From a virus: a stretch of 41,785 bases of DNA. How positions within the stretch are numbered: the first letter of the stretch is position 1; the number at the start of each line of letters is the position of its first letter. Position numbers and translations under genes: made by a program. Where the stretch lies: IMG/VR virus record IMGVR_UViG_3300046714_000179, positions 1 through 41,785 of that record, one strand, 5' to 3'. The notes under the pieces are model-generated. The model searched no databases, was not told where the DNA came from, and saw only the letters and a list, made by a program, of their open reading frames with translations. Below, in pieces: positions 22,556-31,300 of the stretch.

Positions 22556-22756
22556 GTGAAGAATCCAAAGAAGTTGGCAGAAAACAGAATGACCAAGCAA
22601 GAGTTCATAGCCTACTTAGGACTTGTTGCTATCCAACCAGAATTGAAGCGACTACATGCCTGTTACGTCACTAAAACTAGTTTGGACACACCAGGGCCTA
22701 AAGCGCTTCGCAAAATTGCAAAAGTTTTAGGATTAGTCGGATTGATCCATCTATGA
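22556..22756 (+). CDS. hypothetical small protein, possible HTH
   Basis: 66 residues from GTG at 22556, GGAGG nine bases ahead, overlapping the stop of a 10-codon mini-ORF (22527-22559, itself behind a GGAGG) as GTGA. Basic N-terminus MKNPKKLAENRMTKQEF, then TPGPKALRKIAKVLGLVG, which could be the end of a Cro-like helix-turn-helix. The mini-ORF may be a leader peptide coupling translation. Confidence 0.55.
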   Translation: MKNPKKLAENRMTKQEFIAYLGLVAIQPELKRLHACYVTKTSLDTPGPKALRKIAKVLGLVGLIHL

Positions 22757-22806
22757 AACCCCTAACCCTTCTGCTGGCTGTCGGGATGGTGTGGGGGCAG
22801 GAATGA
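22753..22806 (+). CDS. 17-residue hydrophobic peptide
   Basis: ATG overlaps the previous stop (CTATGA) and TGA overlaps the next ATG (GAATGA). The product is MKPLTLLLAVGMVWGQE, which looks like a free signal peptide or small membrane peptide. Exact overlaps on both sides suggest it is translated, perhaps only to couple its neighbours. Confidence 0.4.
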   Translation: MKPLTLLLAVGMVWGQE

Positions 22807-23192
22807 GAATTGTAGATCCGGGGCACCAGTACGCATTGTCCAGACTGGACGATGACGGTGAGGAACTACTGACATTTGTAAAACGTGAAGGCTCTAGCTA
22901 CCCAGGGAATGTTGGCGCTCACGCTGGAACCAATCTTCAGGAAGTTTTGCGTGCGTGTATTGACCGCGTGAAGTATCTTGAGGGCCAGATACCTCATATG
23001 TCCAATCAGTTGGTATTGGCGCATCTTAGAAACGCTATCCAGTGGTTAGAGACTCGCGCCGCACAACGCCATAACCGAGATCGGCCACAATTCACGACGG
23101 AAGTAGAAACTATGCCGACTTGCGAATCTTGCGGACATATTGAGTGTGGCATTCACCCAGTACGGGTAGCTCAAGACTTGGAGGGGAAATGA
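22803..23192 (+). CDS. Tad1/Acb2-like candidate cyclic-nucleotide sponge
   Basis: 129 residues from ATG at 22803. MRIVDPGHQYALSRLD, then TFVKREGSSYPGNVG, GTNLQEVLRACIDRVKYLEG and LRNAIQWLETRAAQRHNR (residues 40-95). The pattern of an F-x-K strand, a TN-x-Q/E-V-L-x-x-x-IDR helix, and LR-x-AI-x-x-LE-x-RA helix recalls the hairpin domain shared by the anti-Thoeris Tad1 and anti-CBASS Acb2 proteins, which bind immune signalling nucleotides. The C-terminal extension has CESCGHIEC and ends IHPVRVAQD. Assignment is from memory of the family pattern, not a search. Confidence 0.5.
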   Translation: MRIVDPGHQYALSRLDDDGEELLTFVKREGSSYPGNVGAHAGTNLQEVLRACIDRVKYLEGQIPHMSNQLVLAHLRNAIQWLETRAAQRHNRDRPQFTTEVETMPTCESCGHIECGIHPVRVAQDLEGK

Positions 23193-23404
23193 CGGACTTT
23201 CTCAATAACTGTGCGATCCGGCAACGAACCGCAGACGGAGTTTCAGTTGGACGCTGTTGGCACTGGCTTACAGACGGTCGCTGTCCGTTGCATGGAGATG
23301 TGCGTGTGGCGATGAGTCGCTACAAACTGCACGGGGAATTGACAGATGAGCGCGAGATCCACCCAGTACGGCAGGCACAGGATCAGGATCAGGAGGGACG
23401 CTAG
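23189..23404 (+). CDS. small Cys/His-rich protein
   Basis: 71 residues from ATG at 23189 (ATGA overlap, GGAGGGG ahead). NNCAIRQRTADG, then GRCWHWLTDGRCPLHGDV: Cys/His residues that may bind zinc. The C-terminus IHPVRQAQDQDQ repeats the ending of the preceding protein (IHPVRVAQD), suggesting a duplicated short tail. Function unknown. Confidence 0.65.
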   Translation: MTDFLNNCAIRQRTADGVSVGRCWHWLTDGRCPLHGDVRVAMSRYKLHGELTDEREIHPVRQAQDQDQEGR

Positions 23405-23725
23405 ATGGACGATCAATTGCCAGACTTGGTGAAAGCCGGATATTCCGATGACTTTACTGACCGTCTTATAAATTACAACAGGACAACGAAGCCGTTTGGA
23501 GATTTGAGGGCCACGCGGACCCATTTTGGAACGCACCGTTACTGGAACACCAAGGGGGTTTACGAAGAAACAACGATTCACTCCAAGCCTCATGGCTGCG
23601 TTATCAGTTTTAACGCGCACTACGTTCTTCTAAATTGGGTACCGATGCCGTCCGATAAAGAACTGGGCGCAGTTATCGCGCTATACCAAGACGTTCAGCA
23701 GATGCAAAAGGAAATGACGTGGTGA
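23405..23725 (+). CDS. hypothetical protein
   Basis: 106 residues, starting directly after the previous stop (TAGATG), with GGAGG upstream. Polar with several aromatics; THFGTHRYWNTKGVYEE and FNAHYVLLNWVPMPSDKEL suggest a beta core followed by a helix. No family recognised. Confidence 0.6.
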   Translation: MDDQLPDLVKAGYSDDFTDRLINYNRTTKPFGDLRATRTHFGTHRYWNTKGVYEETTIHSKPHGCVISFNAHYVLLNWVPMPSDKELGAVIALYQDVQQMQKEMTW

Positions 23726-24036
23726 CCGATCCCAACCCCACTCCCCCGCGCCGCGCCCTGACGCCAGAACGCCCTGATGGCTGGTATTGGGTCAGAGTGA
23801 GGCGTCAGGTTATGTGGGAGCCGTGCGAGTGGAATAATCGCGGCGGTGGTTCGTGGTGTGTCGGTCATACACTTCAAGACGATTCGATATTAGCCGATCT
23901 CGGCCCTCGCATTCCCCCGCCAGAACGCATGAAGGAGATGGCGGATCGGCTGGAGGATGTAGTAGAAGGCCCACACAACTTCAGGACATATCACATATTG
24001 AAGATCGCAAAGGAGCTACGTGATGCCGCAGGGTAA
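23722..24036 (+). CDS. small phage protein with GWYWVR motif
   Basis: 104 residues from GTG at 23722 (GTGA overlap). After a Pro-rich start, PDGWYWVRVRRQVMWEPCEW and LGPRIPPPERM form a short beta domain common in small phage proteins of unknown role. A C-terminal helix follows. Its end is overlapped by the next gene. Confidence 0.6.
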   Translation: MTDPNPTPPRRALTPERPDGWYWVRVRRQVMWEPCEWNNRGGGSWCVGHTLQDDSILADLGPRIPPPERMKEMADRLEDVVEGPHNFRTYHILKIAKELRDAAG

Positions 24037-24370
24037 CTTTTTGCTGAACGAGAAACTTAGATTGGACGGAAAATTGGCGGACTTAGACCAAAATTTGGCT
24101 ACCAAATCCCCGGAGCACTTTAAGAAACTTCGCTGCTCCGATTCGGTTCAGACGTTCACGGAATGCGCCTCCAAGACGGGGATCGCAGTATCACTGATTG
24201 AAGGAATAATTGCCACTTCGAGGGTACTTTGGATGATGGATTTGTCATCTCCCGAAATTCAAGAAGCACTGAAGGATCTAAAGGACACCTATGAACTCCA
24301 AACCATCATGACCCTGGAGACGGAATCTCCACAAGGCCGCATGAACGATGAGGAATGGCGGAAACGATGA
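24023..24370 (+). CDS. hypothetical protein
   Basis: 115 residues from ATG at 24023, with AAGGAG eight bases ahead; a GTG three bases earlier is possible. Starts 14 bases inside the previous gene. Mostly helical (NEKLRLDGKLADLDQNLA), with a TECASKTGIAVSLIEGIIA segment. No family recognised. Confidence 0.55.
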   Translation: MPQGNFLLNEKLRLDGKLADLDQNLATKSPEHFKKLRCSDSVQTFTECASKTGIAVSLIEGIIATSRVLWMMDLSSPEIQEALKDLKDTYELQTIMTLETESPQGRMNDEEWRKR

Positions 24371-24432
24371 CAGTTAACTCGGACGCAATGCCGCAGGAGA
24401 ATAGCCGCAATCCTAAGTTGGACCCGAGGTGA
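24367..24432 (+). CDS. 21-residue peptide
   Basis: ATG overlaps the previous stop (ATGA) and TGA overlaps the next GTG (GTGA). Product MTVNSDAMPQENSRNPKLDP with one more residue. Polar, no domain. It may exist to couple translation of its neighbours. Confidence 0.35.
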   Translation: MTVNSDAMPQENSRNPKLDPR

Positions 24433-24749
24433 CCGTGCAGAATAAACGTCCCGAGGTTGAGAAGCTGATGGAGTTGTCGGAGGGTACAGCCTATTGGGCA
24501 CCAGAGGCAATGATCGTAGCCATCCGCACCGCGATCCCCGAACTCTGCCAGTACATCCTGCAACTGGAACGGGAGATCCTTACCACTTTCGCACCATTTG
24601 TCGCTGTCGTAAGTTCACGAGTCAATATACTATCGGCAGGAGATGACCAGTTCGCACCCCAACTAAAAAAAGCAAAAGACTGTATCAAGGAAGCAAAGGA
24701 TCGGGTCAGGCAACTGGAATCCGCACTACAGAAAAAGGAGACAGAATGA
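24429..24749 (+). CDS. hypothetical protein with C-terminal coiled coil
   Basis: 106 residues from GTG at 24429 (GTGA overlap). N-terminal half helical (EVEKLMELSEGTAYWAPEAM), C-terminal KKAKDCIKEAKDRVRQLES is a charged coiled coil. The stop overlaps the next ATG behind AAGGAG. No family recognised. Confidence 0.6.
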   Translation: MTVQNKRPEVEKLMELSEGTAYWAPEAMIVAIRTAIPELCQYILQLEREILTTFAPFVAVVSSRVNILSAGDDQFAPQLKKAKDCIKEAKDRVRQLESALQKKETE

Positions 24750-25000
24750 AGTTTAGAAAGAAGCCGGTCGTAATTGAGGCAGTTGAGTTTACGGGGGAAA
24801 ACCATGCCGCGTGCATCCAGCTTTGCCCCTCGGCGTTCGAACCATCCGACAAGCAAACCCTTGGGCACCCGCTAGTGATTCCCACGCGGGAGGGGAACCA
24901 TCTATGTTCGCCGGGAGACTTCATCATCAAAGGAGTGAAGGGCGAGTTCTATCCGTGCAAACCAGACATTTTCACCATGACTTACGATCCGGCAGAATAA
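24746..25000 (+). CDS. conserved phage protein with PGDxIIKGVKGEFYPCKPDIF motif
   Basis: 84 residues. MKFRKKPVVIEAVEFTGEN at the start and SPGDFIIKGVKGEFYPCKPD near the end are hallmarks of a very common but uncharacterised small phage family. It probably folds as a compact beta domain. AAGGAGACAG precedes the ATG, which overlaps the previous stop. Confidence 0.75.
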   Translation: MKFRKKPVVIEAVEFTGENHAACIQLCPSAFEPSDKQTLGHPLVIPTREGNHLCSPGDFIIKGVKGEFYPCKPDIFTMTYDPAE

Positions 25001-25029
25001 ACGGCACTACAGAAAAAGGAGAGTGAGGC

Positions 25030-25173
25030 GTGAAACTTCCAACCTGGATTTTTAATGGCTACATGGTTACCGATAGATTCGCTATCGGTTGCATCGTCAT
25101 CGGTGTCCTCTTTATCATGCTTCCCGGCTTTTTAGCAATCCTGCTGGAGAAAGGGCATTGGTACAGCCGATGA
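25030..25173 (+). CDS. 47-residue membrane protein
   Basis: GTG at 25030, GAGG upstream. MKLPTWIFNGYMVTDRF is followed by a long hydrophobic stretch (IGCIVIGVLFIMLPGF, continuing LAILL) and EKGHWYSR. One long or two short spans. Its stop overlaps the ATG of a 12-codon mini-ORF (25170-25208), which in turn overlaps the next gene. Function unknown. Confidence 0.6.
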   Translation: MKLPTWIFNGYMVTDRFAIGCIVIGVLFIMLPGFLAILLEKGHWYSR

Positions 25174-25204
25174 CTAACCCCGAGCGAGACACCCTGGAGG
25201 GAAT

Positions 25205-25684
25205 ATGAGCCACTGCCAAGAATGCGCCGATTTGATTGCTGAACGGAAGTTGCTCTACGGAATGTTGGAGGACCGAGAGGCGAAAGAGAAGGCCCTAGAG
25301 CAGCGCGTGGCGGATCTGGAGCGGTTGTACAAAAGCTGCGGCGATGGCCTGGAAGCGGCCTGTAAACAACTATCCCTAGCCGTCGATCACGAACAAGAAT
25401 TAGAACATCAGCTTGCCGCGCTCACCAGAGAAGCAGAAGGGCTGCGGCGGGATCGGGATAGCTTACGATATCCGCTGAGTGCCCTTATGGGCGCGATCAA
25501 CGAGGGATTGCTTGTACGTGACATCAGCCGCGACCACGAACCAGGATGGGCGATGCGGCAACTACCCCTGGTGATGATGCTGAATGGAGCGCAAAAGGCG
25601 TTAGACGCCGCGCTGGACCCGCAGACGACTACCGCAAGCCCTACAAATCCGCCCAGCTCACCCGCGCCCAATCGATCCAGCTGA
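25205..25684 (+). CDS. coiled-coil hypothetical protein
   Basis: 159 residues. Starts MSHCQECADLIAERKLLYGM, then a long heptad-rich helix (about 20-85; KEKALEQRVADLERL), a globular part, and a Ser/Pro/Thr tail. Two Cys near the start may bind metal. It is the last gene of the rightward accessory operon and its end overlaps the malectin-like gene on the other strand by 44 bases. Confidence 0.65.
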   Translation: MSHCQECADLIAERKLLYGMLEDREAKEKALEQRVADLERLYKSCGDGLEAACKQLSLAVDHEQELEHQLAALTREAEGLRRDRDSLRYPLSALMGAINEGLLVRDISRDHEPGWAMRQLPLVMMLNGAQKALDAALDPQTTTASPTNPPSSPAPNRSS

Positions 25685-26042
25685 CGACCGCATTGCCGGT
25701 CGATCCAACGAACGACATATATAGCGACGGATTGGCCGCGTCAACGGTCGCCATGAAGGTCAGCGTGAGCGGCGTCTTGAGGCCGATAGACCGATAGATG
25801 TCTACCCTGGCCGGTCGGCCGTTGACCGTGACAGTGAAGACGCGCTGGCTGTTGCGCGTGGCGTTGGGTTCCAGCAGACCGATGCGGACAACATAGAGGC
25901 CGCCAGTTGTCTCGACACTATAGGAGAACGACGGGCCAAACCGCAGACTCTGATACTCAACGGGGAGTAGGGCGAGCGACGGATCGTTTGTTGCTCCCCA
26001 AAGTGCGCCGCCGCTAAACCCATCACTCCCCGCTAAGACCAT
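25641..26042 (-). CDS. malectin-like carbohydrate-binding protein
   Basis: 133 residues with a malectin-type pattern: GGLYVVRIGLLEPN, then RVFTVTVNGRPARVDIYRSI, LTLTFMATVDAANPSLYMSF and VVSWIDWARV. These are the strands of the malectin beta-sandwich that bind carbohydrate in relatives. No signal peptide. Last gene of the leftward lysis/fibre block, so it may be a small virion appendage or receptor-binding module. Confidence 0.65.
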   Translation of the reverse strand: MVLAGSDGFSGGALWGATNDPSLALLPVEYQSLRFGPSFSYSVETTGGLYVVRIGLLEPNATRNSQRVFTVTVNGRPARVDIYRSIGLKTPLTLTFMATVDAANPSLYMSFVGSTGNAVVSWIDWARVSWADL

Positions 26043-26051
26043 CGACCACTC

Positions 26052-26327
26052 TTACGGTTCGGTCGGAGGAGGGGCTGGGATAGAGTCCGGCACACTGTCC
26101 GCAATAGACTTCGTTCGCGCGGCCATGGCATTGGCATTCGTGACGATGGCGTCGAGCGCGGCCTGGTCTTCCGGTGTCAGAGTGCTGCTGCCGCTGCCGA
26201 TCTGCGTCTTGAGATCCGCGATCTGTTGGGCTAATGTCGTTTCATCGGCCTGTATGTTGTCCAGACCGGCGTTGACCTGTCCGAATGCCTCATCGACCGC
26301 TGTCTTGAAATCGCTTATTGCGCTCAT
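26052..26327 (-). CDS. coiled-coil phage protein
   Basis: 91 residues from ATG at 26327, which has GGAG eight bases ahead; an in-frame ATG at 26411 gives a longer form without one. MSAISDFKTAVDEAFGQVNA, then IQADETTLAQQIADLKTQI: a continuous amphipathic helix, then a Pro-rich tail. Such short helical proteins are frequent beside lysis genes and tail fibres. Function unknown. Confidence 0.65.
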   Translation of the reverse strand: MSAISDFKTAVDEAFGQVNAGLDNIQADETTLAQQIADLKTQIGSGSSTLTPEDQAALDAIVTNANAMAARTKSIADSVPDSIPAPPPTEP

Positions 26328-26418
26328 AATCTCGTCTCCTTGGTTGGTTATATTGTGCAGTGTTTTGACATCCACATGCAAGTGCAGATTGTCGATATGA
26401 ATGAGGGGCATCGATGTG

Positions 26419-26610
26419 TCAGTAGATGCGCGGCACTGTCGGCCCATAGAGGCCAATACCCAGCGCCTGTAACAGAATCAGCACGCAGATGATGACGGCC
26501 GCGATGACGATGACAGATTTGATCGGCGGCGGCATTGGTATATAGGTCGTGACAACCCATGCGATCAGGCCGATGACCGCCATCCAGACAATGAGAGTGA
26601 TGATGGGCAT
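26419..26610 (-). CDS. Thivi_2564-like small membrane protein, holin candidate
   Basis: 63 residues, GGAGG five bases before the ATG. MPIITLIVWMAVIGLIAWVV, TYIPMPPPIKSVI and VIAAVIICVLILLQALGIG: two spans joined by a YIPM-P-IK loop, the pattern of the Thivi_2564 family of small membrane proteins. In this lysis cluster it may be a holin or holin partner. Confidence 0.65.
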   Translation of the reverse strand: MPIITLIVWMAVIGLIAWVVTTYIPMPPPIKSVIVIAAVIICVLILLQALGIGLYGPTVPRIY

Positions 26611-26620
26611 AAGAGCCTCC

Positions 26621-26914
26621 CTATTTGACCCCCGGTACTACGATTGGAGCCGCGACTGCAGCTTTCGTTTCGCCATTCACTGCCACCGTTGCCGCCGCCA
26701 CTCCCTCCCCAGGCTTGGGAGACGAACCACCTACCGATAGGCCGAAATAGTAAGAGAACACGCTCGCGGCCAGATAGATGAAGTTATCCTGAGTGATCTT
26801 GCCTGCGAACAGGCCGATGCAGAGGGTGGTAGCAATCATCAGGAAAACGAGCTTCGACGCGCTCGAAAAGATGTTGGTCAGGATGGCCGTGATACTGGTG
26901 GCAACGCTGTTCAT
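26621..26914 (-). CDS. membrane protein, holin candidate
   Basis: 97 residues, AGGAG six bases before the ATG. Two hydrophobic spans (LVFLMIATTLCIGLFAG, then IYLAASVFSYYFGLSVGG) after an amphipathic start, and an Ala/Val-rich C-terminal tail. Size and topology fit a class II-type holin beside the endolysin gene, but no family is recognised. Confidence 0.6.
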   Translation of the reverse strand: MNSVATSITAILTNIFSSASKLVFLMIATTLCIGLFAGKITQDNFIYLAASVFSYYFGLSVGGSSPKPGEGVAAATVAVNGETKAAVAAPIVVPGVK

Positions 26915-26923
26915 GGGCTTCTC

Positions 26924-27169
26924 CTACTTCTTCTCGCGCTTCTCTTCCATTCTCCCGACGCGGTCTTCCATCTGTGATACGCGGATACGGAGCACCGGAA
27001 CGTCATTCAGCGATGACAACGACACCCTTATATCTCCCAGGGCCGCCTCGATGTTACCCATGCGGTTGTACGTCGCACCGGCCCAGAAAATTACACCTAC
27101 CAGGAATGTACCGCCAAACGCGAGTTTTATATTCACTGGAATGTCCTTGAATTGTATTTCTTCTTGCAT
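26924..27169 (-). CDS. single-span protein with coiled coil (lysis accessory)
   Basis: 81 residues from ATG at 27169 with GGAGG six bases ahead; a longer frame lacks one. MQEEIQFKDIPVNIKLAFGG, a span (TFLVGVIFWAGATY), then a charged helix LRIRVSQMEDRVGRMEEKRE. This resembles XhlA-type or other small holin-associated proteins, though with the order span then coil. Confidence 0.6.
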   Translation of the reverse strand: MQEEIQFKDIPVNIKLAFGGTFLVGVIFWAGATYNRMGNIEAALGDIRVSLSSLNDVPVLRIRVSQMEDRVGRMEEKREKK

Positions 27170-27226
27170 TATTGCCTCCACTAGAACGGAGGCTGCTCCC
27201 GCCAATGTGTTTCCGTCCATCCACGT

Positions 27227-27631
27227 TCATAGCTTATAGAATCTAAAGGGACCTATTTGTACAGTTAGTTTAGATGGTTGTGCCCAGGATGGCAACTTCC
27301 CCGGCTCGCAGGATTCGTAGTTAGTTGCGCCCATCGTCGGATCGGCTATTAGAGGCGTATCGACAACGTTGCAACACTCGGTCCACGCAGCCCAGTCCGC
27401 AGCATTCTTTGGGTTGGGCATCTGGGTGGCATTGGGGTCGCCCGAGTTGAAGCTCGAAAATTGCAGCGGCTGGAGGATGACGCCAGTGAGCGTGTTGGGC
27501 CACCGCTTGTCGGCAACTCGATTGCGTATCACGGCCAATATTGCCGCCTTGGCCGCCGCCGATTGTCCTCTTGCCTCGCGCCACAAACACAGCGCGGCCA
27601 ATACATTCTCATAGCTATTTGACGTTGTCAC
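27227..27631 (-). CDS. endolysin, SleB-type cell-wall hydrolase
   Basis: 134 residues, GTG start (GTGA overlap). AALCLWREARGQSAAAKAAI near residues 11-30 has the catalytic Glu of SleB/Hydrolase_2 enzymes, followed by VIRNRVADKRWPNTLTGVIL and QFSSFNSGDPNAT. These muramidase-like (lytic transglycosylase) enzymes cleave peptidoglycan glycan strands. No signal peptide, so release probably depends on a holin encoded nearby. Expected to lyse the host at the end of infection. Confidence 0.85.
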   Translation of the reverse strand: MTTSNSYENVLAALCLWREARGQSAAAKAAILAVIRNRVADKRWPNTLTGVILQPLQFSSFNSGDPNATQMPNPKNAADWAAWTECCNVVDTPLIADPTMGATNYESCEPGKLPSWAQPSKLTVQIGPFRFYKL

Positions 27632-28017
27632 TGTTTCGGCACCGGATGGATGCTGTCTTTGAACGCGATCATCTTGCGCACAGCCTCCGCCTGCGAGTTG
27701 ATCGCCGCGACCTGGGCATCGACCGCCTGCCCGAGTAAGGATTCGTCATATGAGATGTCCTTTCCATCGAGCGCCAGGATGGCTCGCGTCAGTTCCAGAT
27801 CCGCCTTGACCTGATTGATGACTGACTCCCGCTTTACTCCGCCGCCGTCTTTGATATCTTGATGCAGCTCCTCCGCCTTGAACGCCGCATCGGTCGTCTT
27901 ATTGATAAGCCCCGCGACTGCCGCGCCAGCCGCTGGTCCGCCGACCAGGGTGGCGGCTACCGGTGCCACATTGAGCGACACTTGGCCGATCTTTTTGAGT
28001 ACAGAGAGGAAGCTCAT
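27628..28017 (-). CDS. hypothetical protein of the lysis region
   Basis: 129 residues. N-terminus MSFLSVLKKIGQVSLNVAPV followed by a Gly/Ala/Val stretch (ATLVGGPAAGAAVAGLI) that could associate with membrane, then acidic/basic helices. Overlaps the neighbours by four bases on both sides. No family recognised. Confidence 0.65.
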   Translation of the reverse strand: MSFLSVLKKIGQVSLNVAPVAATLVGGPAAGAAVAGLINKTTDAAFKAEELHQDIKDGGGVKRESVINQVKADLELTRAILALDGKDISYDESLLGQAVDAQVAAINSQAEAVRKMIAFKDSIHPVPKQ

Positions 28018-28316
28018 GCGTGGACGCTTTCATACCACGCCGCGAACTCCTCCGTTGGATTATCTGGCATGGGCCGCGTCAGCAGCTGCCCGTAGAACAC
28101 GGCGTACTCTATTGTCGCTGCCGTGATCTGCATATAGGTATCCCTGCTCGCAGAATCAGGCCAGTTGATCCCGTATGCCTTGGCCTCTTCGAGCAGGTTG
28201 TCCATGAACTGTTTCGGCGCAATGGGCACTGCGTAGCCCCATTGATACAGCGCGGTCGCCTGCGTCAGTGCCTGATCGATCAGATTCTTAAACGGATTTG
28301 GCGTTGTCCCTGCCAT
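28014..28316 (-). CDS. hypothetical protein of the lysis/fibre region
   Basis: 100 residues from ATG at 28316, GGAGG five bases ahead. Helical with several aromatics: ATALYQWGYAVPIAPKQF, YMQITAATIEYAVFYG. Such proteins are found near phage lysis genes, but no family is recognised. A copy of the palindrome TTCTGASTCAGAAT (28331-28344) lies just upstream, between this gene and the 1064-residue fibre gene. Confidence 0.65.
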   Translation of the reverse strand: MAGTTPNPFKNLIDQALTQATALYQWGYAVPIAPKQFMDNLLEEAKAYGINWPDSASRDTYMQITAATIEYAVFYGQLLTRPMPDNPTEEFAAWYESVHA

Positions 28317-28330
28317 CTTTCCCTCCATCC

Positions 28331-28344
28331 TTCTGACTCAGAAT
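28331..28344. repeat. palindrome TTCTGASTCAGAAT, copy 5
   Basis: TTCTGACTCAGAAT in the gap between 28316 and 28350, the only intergenic copy. Confidence 0.9.
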
Positions 28345-28349
28345 CTTTG

Positions 28350-31300
28350 TTACCGCCCCACTACCCCACTCCGCCCGCCCTGAATCCCGCGCATCCCCTC
28401 GTTTGAATTGCTAACCGTAATGGTATACGTTCCAGTGGTGATTCCGCTATCGGTCATTCCGGTCTTGCAGCCAATCGCCCTGAGTGTTGTCGTGACTGTC
28501 ACACTCACTGGCGAACTATAGAGGGTACTTGCGCACGTCGGACTCGACCCATCTGCCGTATAGTGGATGGCCGCGCCAGACGTAGAAGTGGTCATCGTCA
28601 CCGACTGCGGCGATCCAAAACTCCCCGCAGCTGGACTGAAGTCCACATTAGAGACAGTCCCGCCTGCAATCGCCCCATTGAGAATATATGACGATTCAAC
28701 CGCCACTCCAGATTCCGTGGCAACTTGTGTCCCGCCGCTATCCAGATAGGAGACTAGGAAATAGGCCGTGTGCATCGGCAGGACGGGGAGAGTGATGGTG
28801 CATGCGACCACACACGCCAGCGGAGAATAGGAGTCTGTCGTCGCGTAGGAGAAGGGGGTTGCATCCGTCACTGTCCCCAACACCGCGACACACGCTTCTC
28901 TTCTTGTCGTGCAATAGTATTGCCCCTGCGTCCCCTCCTCTGTGTAGCCAAAATAAACCTTGGCCGCTGTCACGCCCAACCCAATTGGCGCTGTGAGCGC
29001 GAGCGGCGCGCGGACAAATGTCGTCCTGTTCACTCCATCGCTTGCCGTAATGGGCGGTATTTTGAATAGGCAAAAACCTGCGTAACCGGAGTCGGCAGTG
29101 CAGCCCTCCATGAACCACGATCCGTCGTGGAGCATTTTGACATTCGATGTGGAGCTTCCCCTGGGCGGGGCCAGCGACTTGGTTAGCATCCTAACCGATG
29201 TGCCGGTCGTGTTGTCGATCCATTGCAGCTGCGGACTGCCAAATCCCATCGTTGGCATATTTCCGATGCAAATATCGAGCGGTCCTGGGTCGCCACAATA
29301 GGGCGTCGTCAGGGTGGGGACGTTGAAATAGATATCGCCAGGCACCGCTCCGGCAAAGCATTCATTCGCCGCGTTGGCCACACAGTATTTATAGTTTCCA
29401 CTTGAATCGCTGGGAAGCGTCACGCCTGGGCCGCTGATGTCGAGCAGGCTGTGCGTGCCGTTGATGGCATAGTGGGTCAATTGCTTCAGAAAATACCCCG
29501 TCACGTTATCCCCGTTATAGTGATACTGCCACAGCGTCCCGGTCTTGAACGTCACCGCCGTTGGATTTGGCTGGGTGACGCTATTCCCGCCCACAAACGG
29601 AAGGACATCAATCCCCCATGGCGAATTGTCAGTTGGCCCAGCTGGATGTTTATGGAACTGTTCCCCTCCCGCCAGGGCTAACCCTCCGGCAAATGTATAA
29701 GACTCTGCCACGCTGCCCGTGTAATTGTTCATGCCCCAGGTGGCCGTGTTGGTTGGATCGCCATTGCGAAAGGCGTATGTATCTGCGCGCACATTACCCC
29801 TGAGCAGCGGGTGTGTGCCGAAGTTGGGACCATAGTTGGCGGAGCCATCTGGAGAGCTGAGAAATTTCCACCACATGTATGGCAGAAACTCTGGATTGGT
29901 CTCCGTGCCTGCATTGCATCTGGTGCGTATGACATCCCCATTGGCGTGTGTCTGCGAGGTCCCATTGACTCCACGCTTTACTGTCCAATGAGTCGCGTCT
30001 GTTTTGACCGTGATCTCCATGTATTCAGTGGTATTTCCGTTGCTGAAAGATATGAAATCACCGACCGCGACGTGCATGATATAGTGCGGCACCGGGACGG
30101 ACACTGGATCGCCCGTGACATAGGCTGGCGGCACCGTCCCCCATCCGGCATCATATACACTCGTCACCTGGATAGCTGTCGTCGTCCCCGGAGACTGCGC
30201 CGTCATGTTGGTCAGTAGCGTGACCTCCCACGGACCATCCCCCGCAGTATTGGGCCAATTGGATGCGTTGCCTTTCGGTGTTTGCATCGCGTGACTGAGC
30301 AGATTGATATTGCCCGTATATTCGTATGTGTGATCTGTACACCATCTCGACGCCGGATTCTCCCACATCTTGAACATGGCGACGACAGCCCCAGTTCCGC
30401 CACTCCCGAGCGGCAGCTTATTGCCTAGATTGTAGGCTCCAAACCAGGCAAATGTGTCCTGCGGCCCCACGCGGCAAGAGACCATTAGATAGCCATTTTG
30501 ATAGCCATCCCCAGAGCAGCTCCATGCCAATTCTGGAGCATAGGCTTGCAGCGCGGCATAGAGAGTGTTTGGATAAGGCGTCAATATAGAGACAGTGAAT
30601 GACGCTGGTGGCGGTGCTCCAGCCCCGACGTTCCCAATAGTTACGGGGGCATCGTTGCCGGTCAGTGTGAGCTTGGCTAGAGATAGGCCGCCCGTTGTGC
30701 CGTCTATGCCGGGGCAGTAGTAGACGTTTGGATCTGTCTCGTCCCACCGCGCCGATACTCCGCCTTGGCAATCGGTCACCCCGCTCTGCCACCCGTACCC
30801 CTGGCCGAAAAAATATAATGTACCCTCGAAGACTGTCGTACCATCCGGCTTGATTCCATAAAGCGATGGCGCGAAGTTGTTGGGGCTTTGTCCAGGAATC
30901 GCACAGTGGTAGTAGCCATTGGCACTCAGCACGTTGTTACAGAAGACATCGAATCCAGCCGAGGTATTGCCCAGTACATAGCCTCCCGATGTGACATCGT
31001 TGGCAATACTCAAGGGCTGAAACAGCAACCCGGTTCGTTGGTCGATGATCCGCTGTGATCGATCATTGTTGGCAATGGATGGATAGACGATGGTGTCCGG
31101 TGCCGAGAGTTGGAACTCGTCGGCCCACGTATTGCCGAACGGAGTGTTGGCCGTAGTGAAGGTTCCTGTTCCTGTGTCCGCCCCACTATTACACGACACG
31201 CGATAGTAGTGAGTGGTATGGGTTTGCAGACCGCGCGACCGATTGGCTGCCGTGAGCGCTGTCTCGATGAGCCGCTTCCCCACCGGGAAGACGTGGTTAC

